Positions 1 to 7,767 of a stretch of 64,000 nt of DNA are shown one piece after another. The DNA is taken from assembly GCF_008386635.1 (NCBI RefSeq), contig NZ_VUOE01000001.1, positions 2,285,857 through 2,349,856 on the forward strand. The letters run 5' to 3'. This DNA comes from Maribacter flavus (GTDB taxonomy: Bacteria; Bacteroidota; Bacteroidia; Flavobacteriales; Flavobacteriaceae). Made by a program: the position numbers and the translations under genes. Every line of letters begins with the position of its first letter. Positions within the stretch are counted from its first letter, which is position 1. The notes under the pieces are model-generated. The model worked only from the letters and a program-made list of their open reading frames with translations. It was not told the DNA's origin and made no database searches.

Positions 1-639
1 CAGGTTAAAAATTATGTTGCTATAAGGTTGAAGAACGCAATACGTGCCGGTAAATTAAATAAGGGAATGTTCGATCCCAATGACTTTACGGACCAATTGT
101 TTATTGAAGTTTATGACAATTGGGAACTTGTGAAAAATGAATATGGCCTTCGCCCTTTTCTTTTTAAAAAAGTAGATGACCTGTTGGATGATCGTTTGAC
201 CGAAGAGGAATTTGATCACATATTTTTTGAAAACATCGACACCTATTCCAAAAAGGAGTGGGATGCCATGGAGGAAGATTTTAGTACGGATGGTGATGGT
301 GATTTGGTTCTATTGGAAGAGTTGGACGATAGTTCCTTGGACAGGACCAACTATTCATTGGACCATGTCTTTATAACCGAAGAGGAAAAGGGCCTAGCGC
401 AAAAACTGGATGAAAGTTTGGACAAAGAGCGGGTTGAAAGGCATATGGATATGGTATTGGGTAAAATGTCCTTGCCCATGAGGTGCGTATTTGAATTATA
501 CACAGATCAAGGTTTCACACCAGATGAAATTGCAGATATGAGGAATACCACCTTGGAGGAAACAGAAAACCTTTTGTCCAGCGCCAGAGGATTATTGAAA
601 AAAAGTTTCGTTAAGCGTTTTTTAATCGATAGCAACTAA
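1..639 (+). CDS. Sigma-70-like regulatory protein, 5' end outside window
   Basis: The reading frame is open from the first base, so the gene begins upstream of the window; a TTG at 28 is only an internal codon. The C-terminal third (about 'KMSLPMRCVFELYTDQGFTPDEIADMR' in sense, split over residues 145-175 of the visible part) resembles sigma region 4: a helix on promoter -35 recognition followed by 'EETENLLSSARGLLKK'. The centre is very acidic (EEFDHIFFEN, DGDGDLVLLEELDD). It is probably an RNA polymerase sigma factor or sigma-like regulator acting in the cytoplasm. It converges on the VIT transporter with only 12 bp between stops. Region 2 cannot be judged because the start is missing, so an anti-sigma-type or phage-like regulator is not excluded. 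Confidence 0.6.
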   Translation, partial: QVKNYVAIRLKNAIRAGKLNKGMFDPNDFTDQLFIEVYDNWELVKNEYGLRPFLFKKVDDLLDDRLTEEEFDHIFFENIDTYSKKEWDAMEEDFSTDGDGDLVLLEELDDSSLDRTNYSLDHVFITEEEKGLAQKLDESLDKERVERHMDMVLGKMSLPMRCVFELYTDQGFTPDEIADMRNTTLEETENLLSSARGLLKKSFVKRFLIDSN

Positions 640-651
640 GCAATACAAGAT

Positions 652-1365
652 TTAGGCGACGCTAACCCCAAAAAAATGTCCTACCAATGCGGTCAATCCC
701 ATGGCTATGGTACCCCAAAAGGTTACCCTGGCAACCGCTTTTAGGATGCTTGAACCACCTGCTTTTGCCGCCATGGCCCCCAAAAGCACCAGGAAAAAAA
801 TAGCAAATCCATACAGGTAATACTCCATGTTTTCCAAGGGTAGAAAAAGCGTAACTAAAAATGGAAGTATCCCACCTATGGTGAATGCGGCGCCTGATGC
901 CATGGCTGCCTGTAAAGGATTGGCTGCGCTAATGTCGTTGATTCCCAATTCGTCACGTATATGGGCTCCCAAGGCATCATGTGCCGTGAGTTCCTTGGCT
1001 ACCGTTAGGGCAGTTTCTTTCTTTAAACCCCTTTCCTCATAGATTTGTGCCAAGCGCTTTAGTTCCAAATTAGGCATTTCCTCTAATTCCTCTTTTTCTC
1101 TTTTTATATCCGCTTTTTCCACATCGGTTTGTGAACTTACGGAGACGTATTCGCCGGCTGCCATTGATAAAGCCCCGGCAACTAGGCCCGCCAATGTTGC
1201 CAAAACCACTGGTTCCCTTATTTCACTGGCCGCAGCTACGCCAATAGCAATACTGGCTGTAGAAAGAATGCCGTCATTGGCTCCCAAAACTGCCGCTCGT
1301 AACCAATTGCTACGGTGTATATAGTGGTTGTCCAAGTAATTATCTAATTCGTTAGGTTCGGACAT
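652..1365 (-). CDS. VIT1/CCC1-family iron/manganese transporter
   Basis: A 237-residue membrane protein of the vacuolar iron transporter (VIT/CCC1) family, which moves Fe2+ or Mn2+ across the inner membrane. The N-terminal signature is clear: 'HRSNWLRAAVLGANDGILSTASIAIGVA' over residues 18-45 (shown in part), followed by a second helix with GALSMAAGEYVS, a typical metal-site segment. A charged cytoplasmic loop rich in Glu (KREKEELEEMP, residues about 88-100) is the usual metal-binding domain, and three more membrane segments follow (about 155-235). Length and layout match bacterial members. It stands alone, convergent with the sigma-like gene. Metal preference cannot be read from the sequence. 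Confidence 0.9.
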   Translation of the reverse strand: MSEPNELDNYLDNHYIHRSNWLRAAVLGANDGILSTASIAIGVAAASEIREPVVLATLAGLVAGALSMAAGEYVSVSSQTDVEKADIKREKEELEEMPNLELKRLAQIYEERGLKKETALTVAKELTAHDALGAHIRDELGINDISAANPLQAAMASGAAFTIGGILPFLVTLFLPLENMEYYLYGFAIFFLVLLGAMAAKAGGSSILKAVARVTFWGTIAMGLTALVGHFFGVSVA

Positions 1366-1461
1366 GGTTATTTTATTTAAATTGAAGGTTTTGGTCGTTA
1401 CTTAATTCCTATCAATTAAAAGTATAAAATTTATTGTAGTGGCCCGATTGCTTCCGGTCAA

Positions 1462-1882
1462 TTAACTCTTTCGAGAGACATTCATAGATTTTATCATACC
1501 CTTCCCTTTCTGCCAAATTTTGTGGGCTTTATCCTTTTTTCATTTTTGTCAGGTAGGACGCACCATATTTCAATAATAGACTCACAATCTGCATTCTATT
1601 GATATATGCAGCTAGTGCCAATGGAGATAAAGCATATTTGGAATATTTGTTTGCCAAATTTTCCGTCAAGCGCCCAAGATAGCTCTTAAATTATGAGTTT
1701 TGGTCTGTAATAATCGTCTCATGAAAGGAAAATTTTTTTAATTCGATCGCTTTTTGAAATACCTCCTGTGGCCCGCTGTAGGCTATCATCAAAAATACTT
1801 AACTATAATTTTCATCCTCTAAATCGAGTACTTTCGGATTTTTGGAAATCAGTTCAATTACTTCTTTGACAGATTTTGATTT
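1462..1882 (-). pseudogene. Decayed ankyrin-repeat gene
   Basis: Translating the minus strand in one frame gives a recognisable ankyrin repeat ('SPLALAAYINRMQ' then 'IVSLLLKYGAS') preceded by an older repeat-like stretch (AYSGPQEVFQKAIEL) and followed by 'SPQNLAEREG', a common ankyrin continuation. Three in-frame TAA codons interrupt it, at 1799-1801, 1691-1693 and 1529-1531, and there is no frameshift in between. The third lies where GKSPQNLA would be expected (AAA to TAA). Upstream stops at 1883-1891 hide the original start. The rest of the 1366-2172 gap (mainly 1883-2172) shows nothing coding; it holds the promoter region of the AraC-type gene at 2173. Confidence 0.75.
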
Positions 1883-2172
1883 TTAAAATCAGCTTAGGGC
1901 TAAATGCAATTTTCTTAATGAGAATAAGCTATAATTGATTGAAATGTAATCTTTTATATAAAATTATGGATTCTAATCTCAATCCCTAAAGAATTGTTAA
2001 TCAAAGTCAGTTGTAATCCGAGGTACATTTATAAGGCGTATATATTTAGAGTTTACAAAGTGGGATGTAAAGTTCGCCCGTTGCCAAAAATCGTTAAAGA
2101 AAAACTGTATTTTGTTATTCGGATTTATGGAATGTAAATATTTTAGAGGTTTATCTAATTTGAATTGGAAAC

Positions 2173-2721
2173 GTGAAATTTGAGTTCACTTATGAAGTTG
2201 AAAAAGTTGTCATGGAAGTGGTAAAAAGGACCATGGATTCCATGGATATCCCAGTGGAACGAATTCATGAAGATTCGATTATACTATCTGGGGAAATCGA
2301 GGAAAAGGAGATGCAGGCACTTTCCAAGGGTTTGGCCACCTATGGAATAAAGATCAATACCGGCAATACATTGTCATTATTGGATCAAATAAAGGCCCTT
2401 ATAAAAAAATATGTTCGAGGGGATTATGATAGGAATATTTCTATATCCAAAATGCTTTCGGAAGAATTGGGTTACAGTTATTCATACCTATCCAACCATT
2501 TTACGTCGAAAACCTTTACTACGATTGAAAATTTTTATGTGTTGATCCGCATTGAAAAAGTGAAGGAACTATTAATGCAAGAAGATAAAACATTGTCCGA
2601 TATTGCTTTTAGCCTAAATTTTAGCAGTGTACCTCATTTATCCGGCCAATTCAAGAAGGTTACCGGTTTGACGACAACACAATATTTGAAAATAAGAAAT
2701 AACACTATAAACACCATTTAA
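2173..2721 (+). CDS. Short AraC-type HTH regulator
   Basis: A 182-residue protein with a C-terminal AraC-type double helix-turn-helix: the first helix pair is around ISISKMLSEELGYSYSYLSNHF (residues about 94-115 in sense), and the second around 'TLSDIAFSLNFSSVPHLSGQFKKVTG' (about 145-170). The N-terminal 75 residues (EFTYEVEKVVMEVV) match no sensor domain I know. A GTG start at 2173 gives the only long frame. It lies 11 bp upstream of the CheY-like regulator and probably forms an operon with it and the histidine kinase, so it may be the DNA-binding output of that module. Members of this small AraC type are common next to CheY/PAS kinases in Flavobacteriia; its targets are unknown. Confidence 0.8.
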   Translation: MKFEFTYEVEKVVMEVVKRTMDSMDIPVERIHEDSIILSGEIEEKEMQALSKGLATYGIKINTGNTLSLLDQIKALIKKYVRGDYDRNISISKMLSEELGYSYSYLSNHFTSKTFTTIENFYVLIRIEKVKELLMQEDKTLSDIAFSLNFSSVPHLSGQFKKVTGLTTTQYLKIRNNTINTI

Positions 2722-2732
2722 CGGAGAATTGT

Positions 2733-3173
2733 ATGAATAAAATGAAAATTTTGCTGGTAGACGATGATGAGGACGACAGGGAGTTTTTTGCCGATGCCTT
2801 GGTAGGAGTTGACTTAAATACCCAATTACAGCAATTGGACAACGGGAAAAGTTGCTTGGATTACTTAAGGCAGCAAATGGAGAATTTACCCAATCTAATT
2901 TTCCTAGACCTTAACATGCCGATAATGAACGGATTTGAGTGTTTGGCCGAGATTCGAAAGAATCCTTTGCTAAAGGACTTGCCAATTGCAATTTATTCCA
3001 CTTCATCGTCTGACAAGGATATTGAACGTACATTTTTGAGCGGTGCAAATATCTATATTAAGAAGCCCTCCAGTTTTGAGGATCTAAAGAAATCTTTGAC
3101 CCAAGTAATCAAAATGAATTGGGCCTATCATATGGACGACTTTAAGAAAGAGAACTTCCTGCTTAGAATATAG
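2733..3173 (+). CDS. CheY-like single-domain response regulator
   Basis: A 146-residue receiver domain with no output domain, of the Rcp1-like type. The acidic cluster is DDDEDD (residues 10-15), the phosphoacceptor is Asp59 in FLDLNMP, the Thr/Ser switch is in 'YSTSS', and the conserved Lys is in IKKPSSF. It sits 11 bp after the AraC-type gene and just before the PAS histidine kinase, which is its likely partner. Because it lacks an effector domain it should act by protein-protein contact, perhaps with the kinase or with the neighbouring AraC protein. A close paralogue lies at 7089-7538. Confidence 0.92.
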   Translation: MNKMKILLVDDDEDDREFFADALVGVDLNTQLQQLDNGKSCLDYLRQQMENLPNLIFLDLNMPIMNGFECLAEIRKNPLLKDLPIAIYSTSSSDKDIERTFLSGANIYIKKPSSFEDLKKSLTQVIKMNWAYHMDDFKKENFLLRI

Positions 3174-3246
3174 TCCTACTTTCTTGGGATTAGGTCTACG
3201 TAGGGACTTCGTAGGCAAAAAGAAGAACCAAAATTACCCAGCTATC

Positions 3247-4800
3247 ATGCCAGAAAGAATTGCTCTAAGAAATAGGATCTCTGAATTGGAGGTAACGAAA
3301 ATGTTCAATGAAAAACTATTGGACAGCAGTAATAATGTAATCGCCTATTTAGAGCCCTTATACAATGAGAAAGATCAAATAGAAGACTTTGTCGTTAAAT
3401 ATGTGAACAAAAGGATTGAGGAGATTGCGGAGCTGCAAGTTAAGGATATGATTGGGATGCGTTGGTTGGAATATGATCCTCAGAATGTCAAAAACGGTGC
3501 ATTTGAAAATGCCAAAAAATGCTTAGCAACCGGTCAAACCATTGATTATACTCCTAAATATGAATTTGATGGAAGGGAGGTCTGGTTCAGTGCCAGATTT
3601 GTGAAGTTAGAAGATGGAATCGTTCATTTTCTTAAAGACATCAGTAAGGAAAAACAGTACGAAAGACAACTTGAAATACAGAACAAACTGCTTTTGGAAG
3701 CGGAACATGTTGCAAGTACCGGAAGTTTTCGGTGGGATTTGAAAAACGGCACTTTGAACCTTTCCGAGAACGTCTATAAATTATTGGGCTATGAGGAACC
3801 ATTTGCGACGAATCCTACCCTTGATTCTATTTTGAGATTTGTCCATGAAAAGGATATTGTATGGGTACGTGATATTTTATCAAAAACTAAGGATACCAAA
3901 GAACGGGTCGATATAACCTTTAAAGTAGTCACCAGGACAAATGAGCTAAAGTATATTAATACGATTGGCGAATATTATCCCTCTAAAAATAACTGGCATT
4001 TGGTGGGTGTTTTCAAGGATGTAACCAAACAGATTGAACATCAGGCTATATTACAGGCCAAAAATGCCGAATTGAAAAAGATAAATTCTGACTTGGAGGC
4101 CTTTAACCGTATTGCAAGCCATGACCTACAAGAGCCTCTTAGAAAGATACAAATGTTCATCAGCAGGTTGCATGAAGAGGAAAAGAATAGGCTGGGTCTA
4201 AAATCCCAAAACTATTTGGACAAGATAATTTCTTCAACGGAGCGAATGCGAAATTTGATTTCCAATTTATTGTCCTATTCTAAAATTGAGGATTTGGAGG
4301 ACCGACCCACAAAAATCGACCTTAACGAAATCTTGAACGATGTGTTGGAAGATTTGGGCGAACGGATCTGTGAAACAAATGCCTCCATCAAGGCGGATAA
4401 ACTTCCGGAAATTAATGGGGTTCAATTTCAGATGGAACAACTTTTCTCAAATCTTATTGGAAATTCCTTAAAATACATGGCAGCAGAAACCGTTCCAGTG
4501 GTTGCCATTAAGCACAGCAGCATAACGGTTGACGCCTTAAACCAAATCCCCAAGCTTACAGCAGGAACCTATCACAAGTTGGAATTTATTGACAACGGTA
4601 TTGGCTTTGATGACCAATACGGGGAAAAGATTTTTGAGATTTTTCAAAGGCTGCACGGTAAAAATGAATATTCAGGTACCGGACTTGGATTGGCCATTTG
4701 CAAAAAAATCGTGGAAGCGCACAATGGAATAATTACGGCGACCAGCAAGAATACCGAAGGAGCCGTATTCACGGTTTATTTGCCCTCGTTATCTAAATAG
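3247..4800 (+). CDS. PAS-domain sensor histidine kinase
   Basis: A soluble hybrid-free histidine kinase with no membrane segment. Two PAS folds precede the kinase: about residues 20-135 and a PAS_3-like domain from ASTGSFRWDL to VFKDVTK. A coiled linker follows (QAKNAELKKINSDLEAFNR), then HisKA with the phosphoacceptor His in 'IASHDLQEPLRK' (His292 counting from the ATG). HATPase_c has NLIGNSLKY (N box), DNGIGFD (G1) and GTGLGLAI (G2). The frame also opens at a TTG at 3184, 11 bp after the regulator stop, but the ATG at 3247 is preferred because the intervening residues are basic and non-conserved in style. It probably phosphorylates the CheY-like protein encoded upstream. The cytoplasmic signal sensed by the PAS domains is unknown. 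Confidence 0.9.
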   Translation: MPERIALRNRISELEVTKMFNEKLLDSSNNVIAYLEPLYNEKDQIEDFVVKYVNKRIEEIAELQVKDMIGMRWLEYDPQNVKNGAFENAKKCLATGQTIDYTPKYEFDGREVWFSARFVKLEDGIVHFLKDISKEKQYERQLEIQNKLLLEAEHVASTGSFRWDLKNGTLNLSENVYKLLGYEEPFATNPTLDSILRFVHEKDIVWVRDILSKTKDTKERVDITFKVVTRTNELKYINTIGEYYPSKNNWHLVGVFKDVTKQIEHQAILQAKNAELKKINSDLEAFNRIASHDLQEPLRKIQMFISRLHEEEKNRLGLKSQNYLDKIISSTERMRNLISNLLSYSKIEDLEDRPTKIDLNEILNDVLEDLGERICETNASIKADKLPEINGVQFQMEQLFSNLIGNSLKYMAAETVPVVAIKHSSITVDALNQIPKLTAGTYHKLEFIDNGIGFDDQYGEKIFEIFQRLHGKNEYSGTGLGLAICKKIVEAHNGIITATSKNTEGAVFTVYLPSLSK

Positions 4801-4950
4801 CGCCATTCCCCATTTAAGTGATAACGGAATGAGATGTTATAACAAAAACTGAAAATGTTATAACATAAATCATCGGTTAATCAAGATTTTTGGGATTCAA
4901 AATAATAGGTGATTTTAACATCACTTTTTAAAATCTTAAATCAGTCAACC

Positions 4951-5952
4951 ATGAACACTACACACGCAAAATTAAATCAGCTTAATAATAGTCTAGGAGG
5001 AAGTATTTCGATATTCGATACGGAACGTATATTGATGTTCGATAACCATAAAGGAACAGGACGCGTCCAGTCCGTGGAGCTGGAATCAGGTATAGGGTAT
5101 AGCCAATTCGATTTAAAGACTATGGAAACAGTCAATTTAAACCTGAAAAACCCTTCCACACGCGGTTTGTTTTTCATTTATTGTCTAGAAGGAAATTTTA
5201 CCCTAAAGTTACCTGCGAGTAAGTCTTCCATTGAGGTGGATTCTTTAAGGACGGTAATTCTTGGGGGTATGGAAGAGGAAGTGAATATCGAATTGGAACC
5301 TGGAAAGAAGGTCCATTTTTCAGTTATTCAAGTTTCTGATGATTTTACTTCCGAAACTTCAGTGGAGAAAACCGAAAAATTAAAAAATCAGCTTTTTTCC
5401 CAATTTTTAAAGAACAAAAAATATGAATATGTTGGAACGGTCAATCTAAAGATTAAGGAGCACTTACTTCAAATAAAGTCAATTTCCCAAACTGGTGTGG
5501 TCCGAAAATTATTGATTGAAGGGCTAGTTCACTTTACTTTGGCATTGGAGATTCTACATTATAAAAGTGATAATTCCAAAAAATCCTTACATGATTCCAC
5601 ATTAACGAAGCGAGAGATGTTGCGCGTAGAGGATGCCATTGCGGAAATCAGGACAAAGCCGGAGTTTCCTTACTCTATAGAATATTTTGTTAGAAAGTAC
5701 GGATTGTCCGCAGCAAAATTGCAATCTGGTTTCAAGGTGTTTACAGGCTCAACAGTGGCAACTTGCATTAAGAACCAACGTTTGGATTTAGCTGAAAAAT
5801 TAATTCAGGAAACGGACCTTAACGTCTCCGAAATTGTTTACACCATTGGTTTTTCCAGTCGTAGCTATTTCTCGAAAATATTTAACAAACGCTTTAAGTG
5901 TTCTCCTAAAGTATATTTGACGAAAGCGCGTGGCACCAAGCTCTCGGCCTAA
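4951..5952 (+). CDS. AraC-family transcriptional regulator
   Basis: A 333-residue regulator. The N-terminal half (residues about 1-200) is a cupin-like sensor region (LESGIGYSQFDL, EGNFTLKLPASKS). The C-terminal 100 residues hold two HTH motifs: YSIEYFVRKYGLSAAKLQSGF, then LNVSEIVYTIGFSSRSYFSKIF, the canonical AraC recognition segment, ending CSPKVYL. The ATG at 4951 (MNTTHAKLNQ) is chosen over the first ATG of the frame at 4909, which lies in AT-rich leader DNA. It is a likely DNA-binding activator of a nearby or unlinked gene. It is monocistronic, with more than 100 bp on both sides. Confidence 0.88.
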   Translation: MNTTHAKLNQLNNSLGGSISIFDTERILMFDNHKGTGRVQSVELESGIGYSQFDLKTMETVNLNLKNPSTRGLFFIYCLEGNFTLKLPASKSSIEVDSLRTVILGGMEEEVNIELEPGKKVHFSVIQVSDDFTSETSVEKTEKLKNQLFSQFLKNKKYEYVGTVNLKIKEHLLQIKSISQTGVVRKLLIEGLVHFTLALEILHYKSDNSKKSLHDSTLTKREMLRVEDAIAEIRTKPEFPYSIEYFVRKYGLSAAKLQSGFKVFTGSTVATCIKNQRLDLAEKLIQETDLNVSEIVYTIGFSSRSYFSKIFNKRFKCSPKVYLTKARGTKLSA

Positions 5953-6084
5953 TTTTTTTTAGAAGGATTGAAACAATGTTTTTTGGTTTAAATCTATATG
6001 GACAATTATTTCAAACTTTTGGGATAATGAATAGGGAAAAGGACTGATAACTTTGAATTAAATTATCAAATGATGAGCGAATGA

Positions 6085-6471
6085 ATGCAGCATAAAAAAG
6101 CCGGCCTCTACGTTGAGGTTAAAAAGGATATTGAGTCCAGATTACAACTCTTGAATTTATGGAAGAAAAGCATCCGCACACAGTTCGATTTAATCCTGTC
6201 GAAGAACCCTATCGATGAGATTAAAGATCTTATATTACAGATAGATGAGGCTATTTCAAAAAACATAAAATTAAGGGATGCCATTTATATTGAAGAGAAC
6301 CAAGATTTGAATGATAGGGCAAGAGGACAATTGAATTCCTTGATATTAAACTCTTTGGGAGTATTGAACGACAATTCGGAAAGGGAATTGGAAACTTTAA
6401 AAACGGCTATGTCCTATATAGGTATCAAAATAACCTATGAAGGCTTGTCCTTTTTTAGGAAAGCGGTCTAA
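6085..6471 (+). CDS. Hypothetical protein, helical
   Basis: I do not recognise this 128-residue protein. It has no signal peptide or membrane segment, is rich in Lys, Leu and Glu, and looks all-helical (VKKDIESRLQLLNLWKKS, ELETLKTAMSYIGIK). It follows the AraC gene by about 130 bp on the same strand and converges on the BLUF gene with 21 bp between. The short gap contains a weak inverted repeat (CTAATC/GATTAG at about 6476-6497) that could help end both transcripts. Its place among sensory genes suggests a signalling accessory protein, but that is only context. Confidence 0.6.
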   Translation: MQHKKAGLYVEVKKDIESRLQLLNLWKKSIRTQFDLILSKNPIDEIKDLILQIDEAISKNIKLRDAIYIEENQDLNDRARGQLNSLILNSLGVLNDNSERELETLKTAMSYIGIKITYEGLSFFRKAV

Positions 6472-6492
6472 TTACTAATCTTGTGTAGGTGA

Positions 6493-6930
6493 TTAGTGTG
6501 TTTGTGCCTCGTTCAAACATAAATCCTTCACAATGGACCAAAATATCCGTACCGAAGCTGAATCTGCCTTATAAAATGTGGAAAGAGTTATAAGGTTCCT
6601 TTCAAAATCTAACAGGTTTTCAGAAGTTTTACCGGCAGTTTTAGGTGAGAAGAAGGCCATGTGCCACCCTTGGAAGACCTCTTTTTCCGCGGGACCTTCC
6701 CATACAAGATTGACATTGGTATGTTTTTCGTCCGCTTGAATTTTTTTCAGGAGGTCAAAAATCACCTTTTTCTCCCCGTGCAGCGTCTGTACAAAAAGTC
6801 CGTTGTGGTATACCAAACAACCGGTTATGGAATGGGCTTTGTTGAATTCATTGGCAGTTTTAAGAATATCGTTCAGGTCTTTAAGAGAAATATTCTTTTT
6901 TGCCTGGGAAGTGTAGGTTAGTTCGTGCAT
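6493..6930 (-). CDS. Stand-alone BLUF blue-light photoreceptor
   Basis: A 145-residue BLUF domain protein that should bind FAD and respond to blue light in the cytoplasm. The three residues that make the photoactive hydrogen-bond network are present with the right spacing: Tyr6 (LTYTSQA), Asn30 (EFNKAH) and Gln48 (LFVQTLHGE), matching Tyr21/Asn45/Gln63 of AppA (spacings 24 and 18). The core 'ITGCLVYHNG' is typical. After the domain (about residue 95) only a short helical cap follows, with no EAL, GGDEF or cyclase output. It therefore signals by protein contact. Neighbours are two CheY-like regulators, a PAS kinase and AraC proteins, so a light-input role in that network is plausible but unproven. 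Confidence 0.92.
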   Translation of the reverse strand: MHELTYTSQAKKNISLKDLNDILKTANEFNKAHSITGCLVYHNGLFVQTLHGEKKVIFDLLKKIQADEKHTNVNLVWEGPAEKEVFQGWHMAFFSPKTAGKTSENLLDFERNLITLSTFYKADSASVRIFWSIVKDLCLNEAQTH

Positions 6931-7088
6931 TTAGCCAATGGATTTTGGCATCCAAAGTAATATAAATTTGGGTAGGAACTTACGTATTTCGGAAGTTTTT
7001 ATTGATCCAAAATTTGAACGAATGTGTTCATTGAACAAATAGGATTTTCTCTTTATCTTAATCCTACAAGTGAAAACTTTAAAATAAT

Positions 7089-7538
7089 CTAAATTGAAAT
7101 TAAAAATTGAGGTTCAATTTTGGTTGTACCTTTGGACATTTGAGCCAAATGAGAAAGACATTTATGCAGTAAGGTCTTCAATTGATTGAATGAAGAGGGT
7201 TTCTTTAAATAAAGGGTAGCTCCCATTTTTTTTAGTCTTTCTACATCTTTTTCATGAAAAGAGGTGGAGTAAATGATTACTGGAATATTCGTGAACGACT
7301 CCAGATCCCGAATGTCGGCCAGGCATTCGAATCCGTCCATCATGGGCATTTTTAAATCCAAGAAAATGGCATCGGGTTTTTGGTGCTCACTGTTCAATAA
7401 AAAGGACATGAGGTCTACCCCGTTACTAAACTCCTCAATTGTAGTGGCAATAGGAATTTCACCTAAGGCATCGGAAAAAAATGCTCGGTCGTCACTATCA
7501 TCGTCCGCCAAATAGATTCTTTGTATGGTCTGGCTCAT
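7089..7538 (-). CDS. CheY-like single-domain response regulator
   Basis: A 149-residue receiver with the acidic pocket DDDSDD (residues 12-17), phosphoacceptor Asp61 in FLDLKMP, 'IYSTSF' at the Ser/Thr switch and Lys in LKKPSSF. It is a clear paralogue of the protein at 2733-3173: both share FFADAL/FFSDAL, GFECLADIR and the KKPSSF ending, which points to local duplication or a shared kinase partner. No kinase lies beside it, so the PAS kinase at 3247 is the nearest candidate donor. It has no output domain. The upstream 130 bp separates it divergently from the VPS10/BNR gene. Confidence 0.92.
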   Translation of the reverse strand: MSQTIQRIYLADDDSDDRAFFSDALGEIPIATTIEEFSNGVDLMSFLLNSEHQKPDAIFLDLKMPMMDGFECLADIRDLESFTNIPVIIYSTSFHEKDVERLKKMGATLYLKKPSSFNQLKTLLHKCLSHLAQMSKGTTKIEPQFLISI

Positions 7539-7767
7539 TTATGGATTCCTAGTTTTTGATTGGGTGCAAGATATCATCGAATAGAATTCCTAGCTACAGC
7601 AATACGTTTAATTACTAACTCAAAAAGAATTATGTTTTTTCTGTAGGAAATCCATCGGTCCTAAAAATATGTCCAAAAATTGTTTGAAGGCACCCAAATG
7701 TTTGATCAGGGTTCGTTATTTTTACTTTAGAACTCCATATCATTCAAAACATACTAAAGGTTCAACC

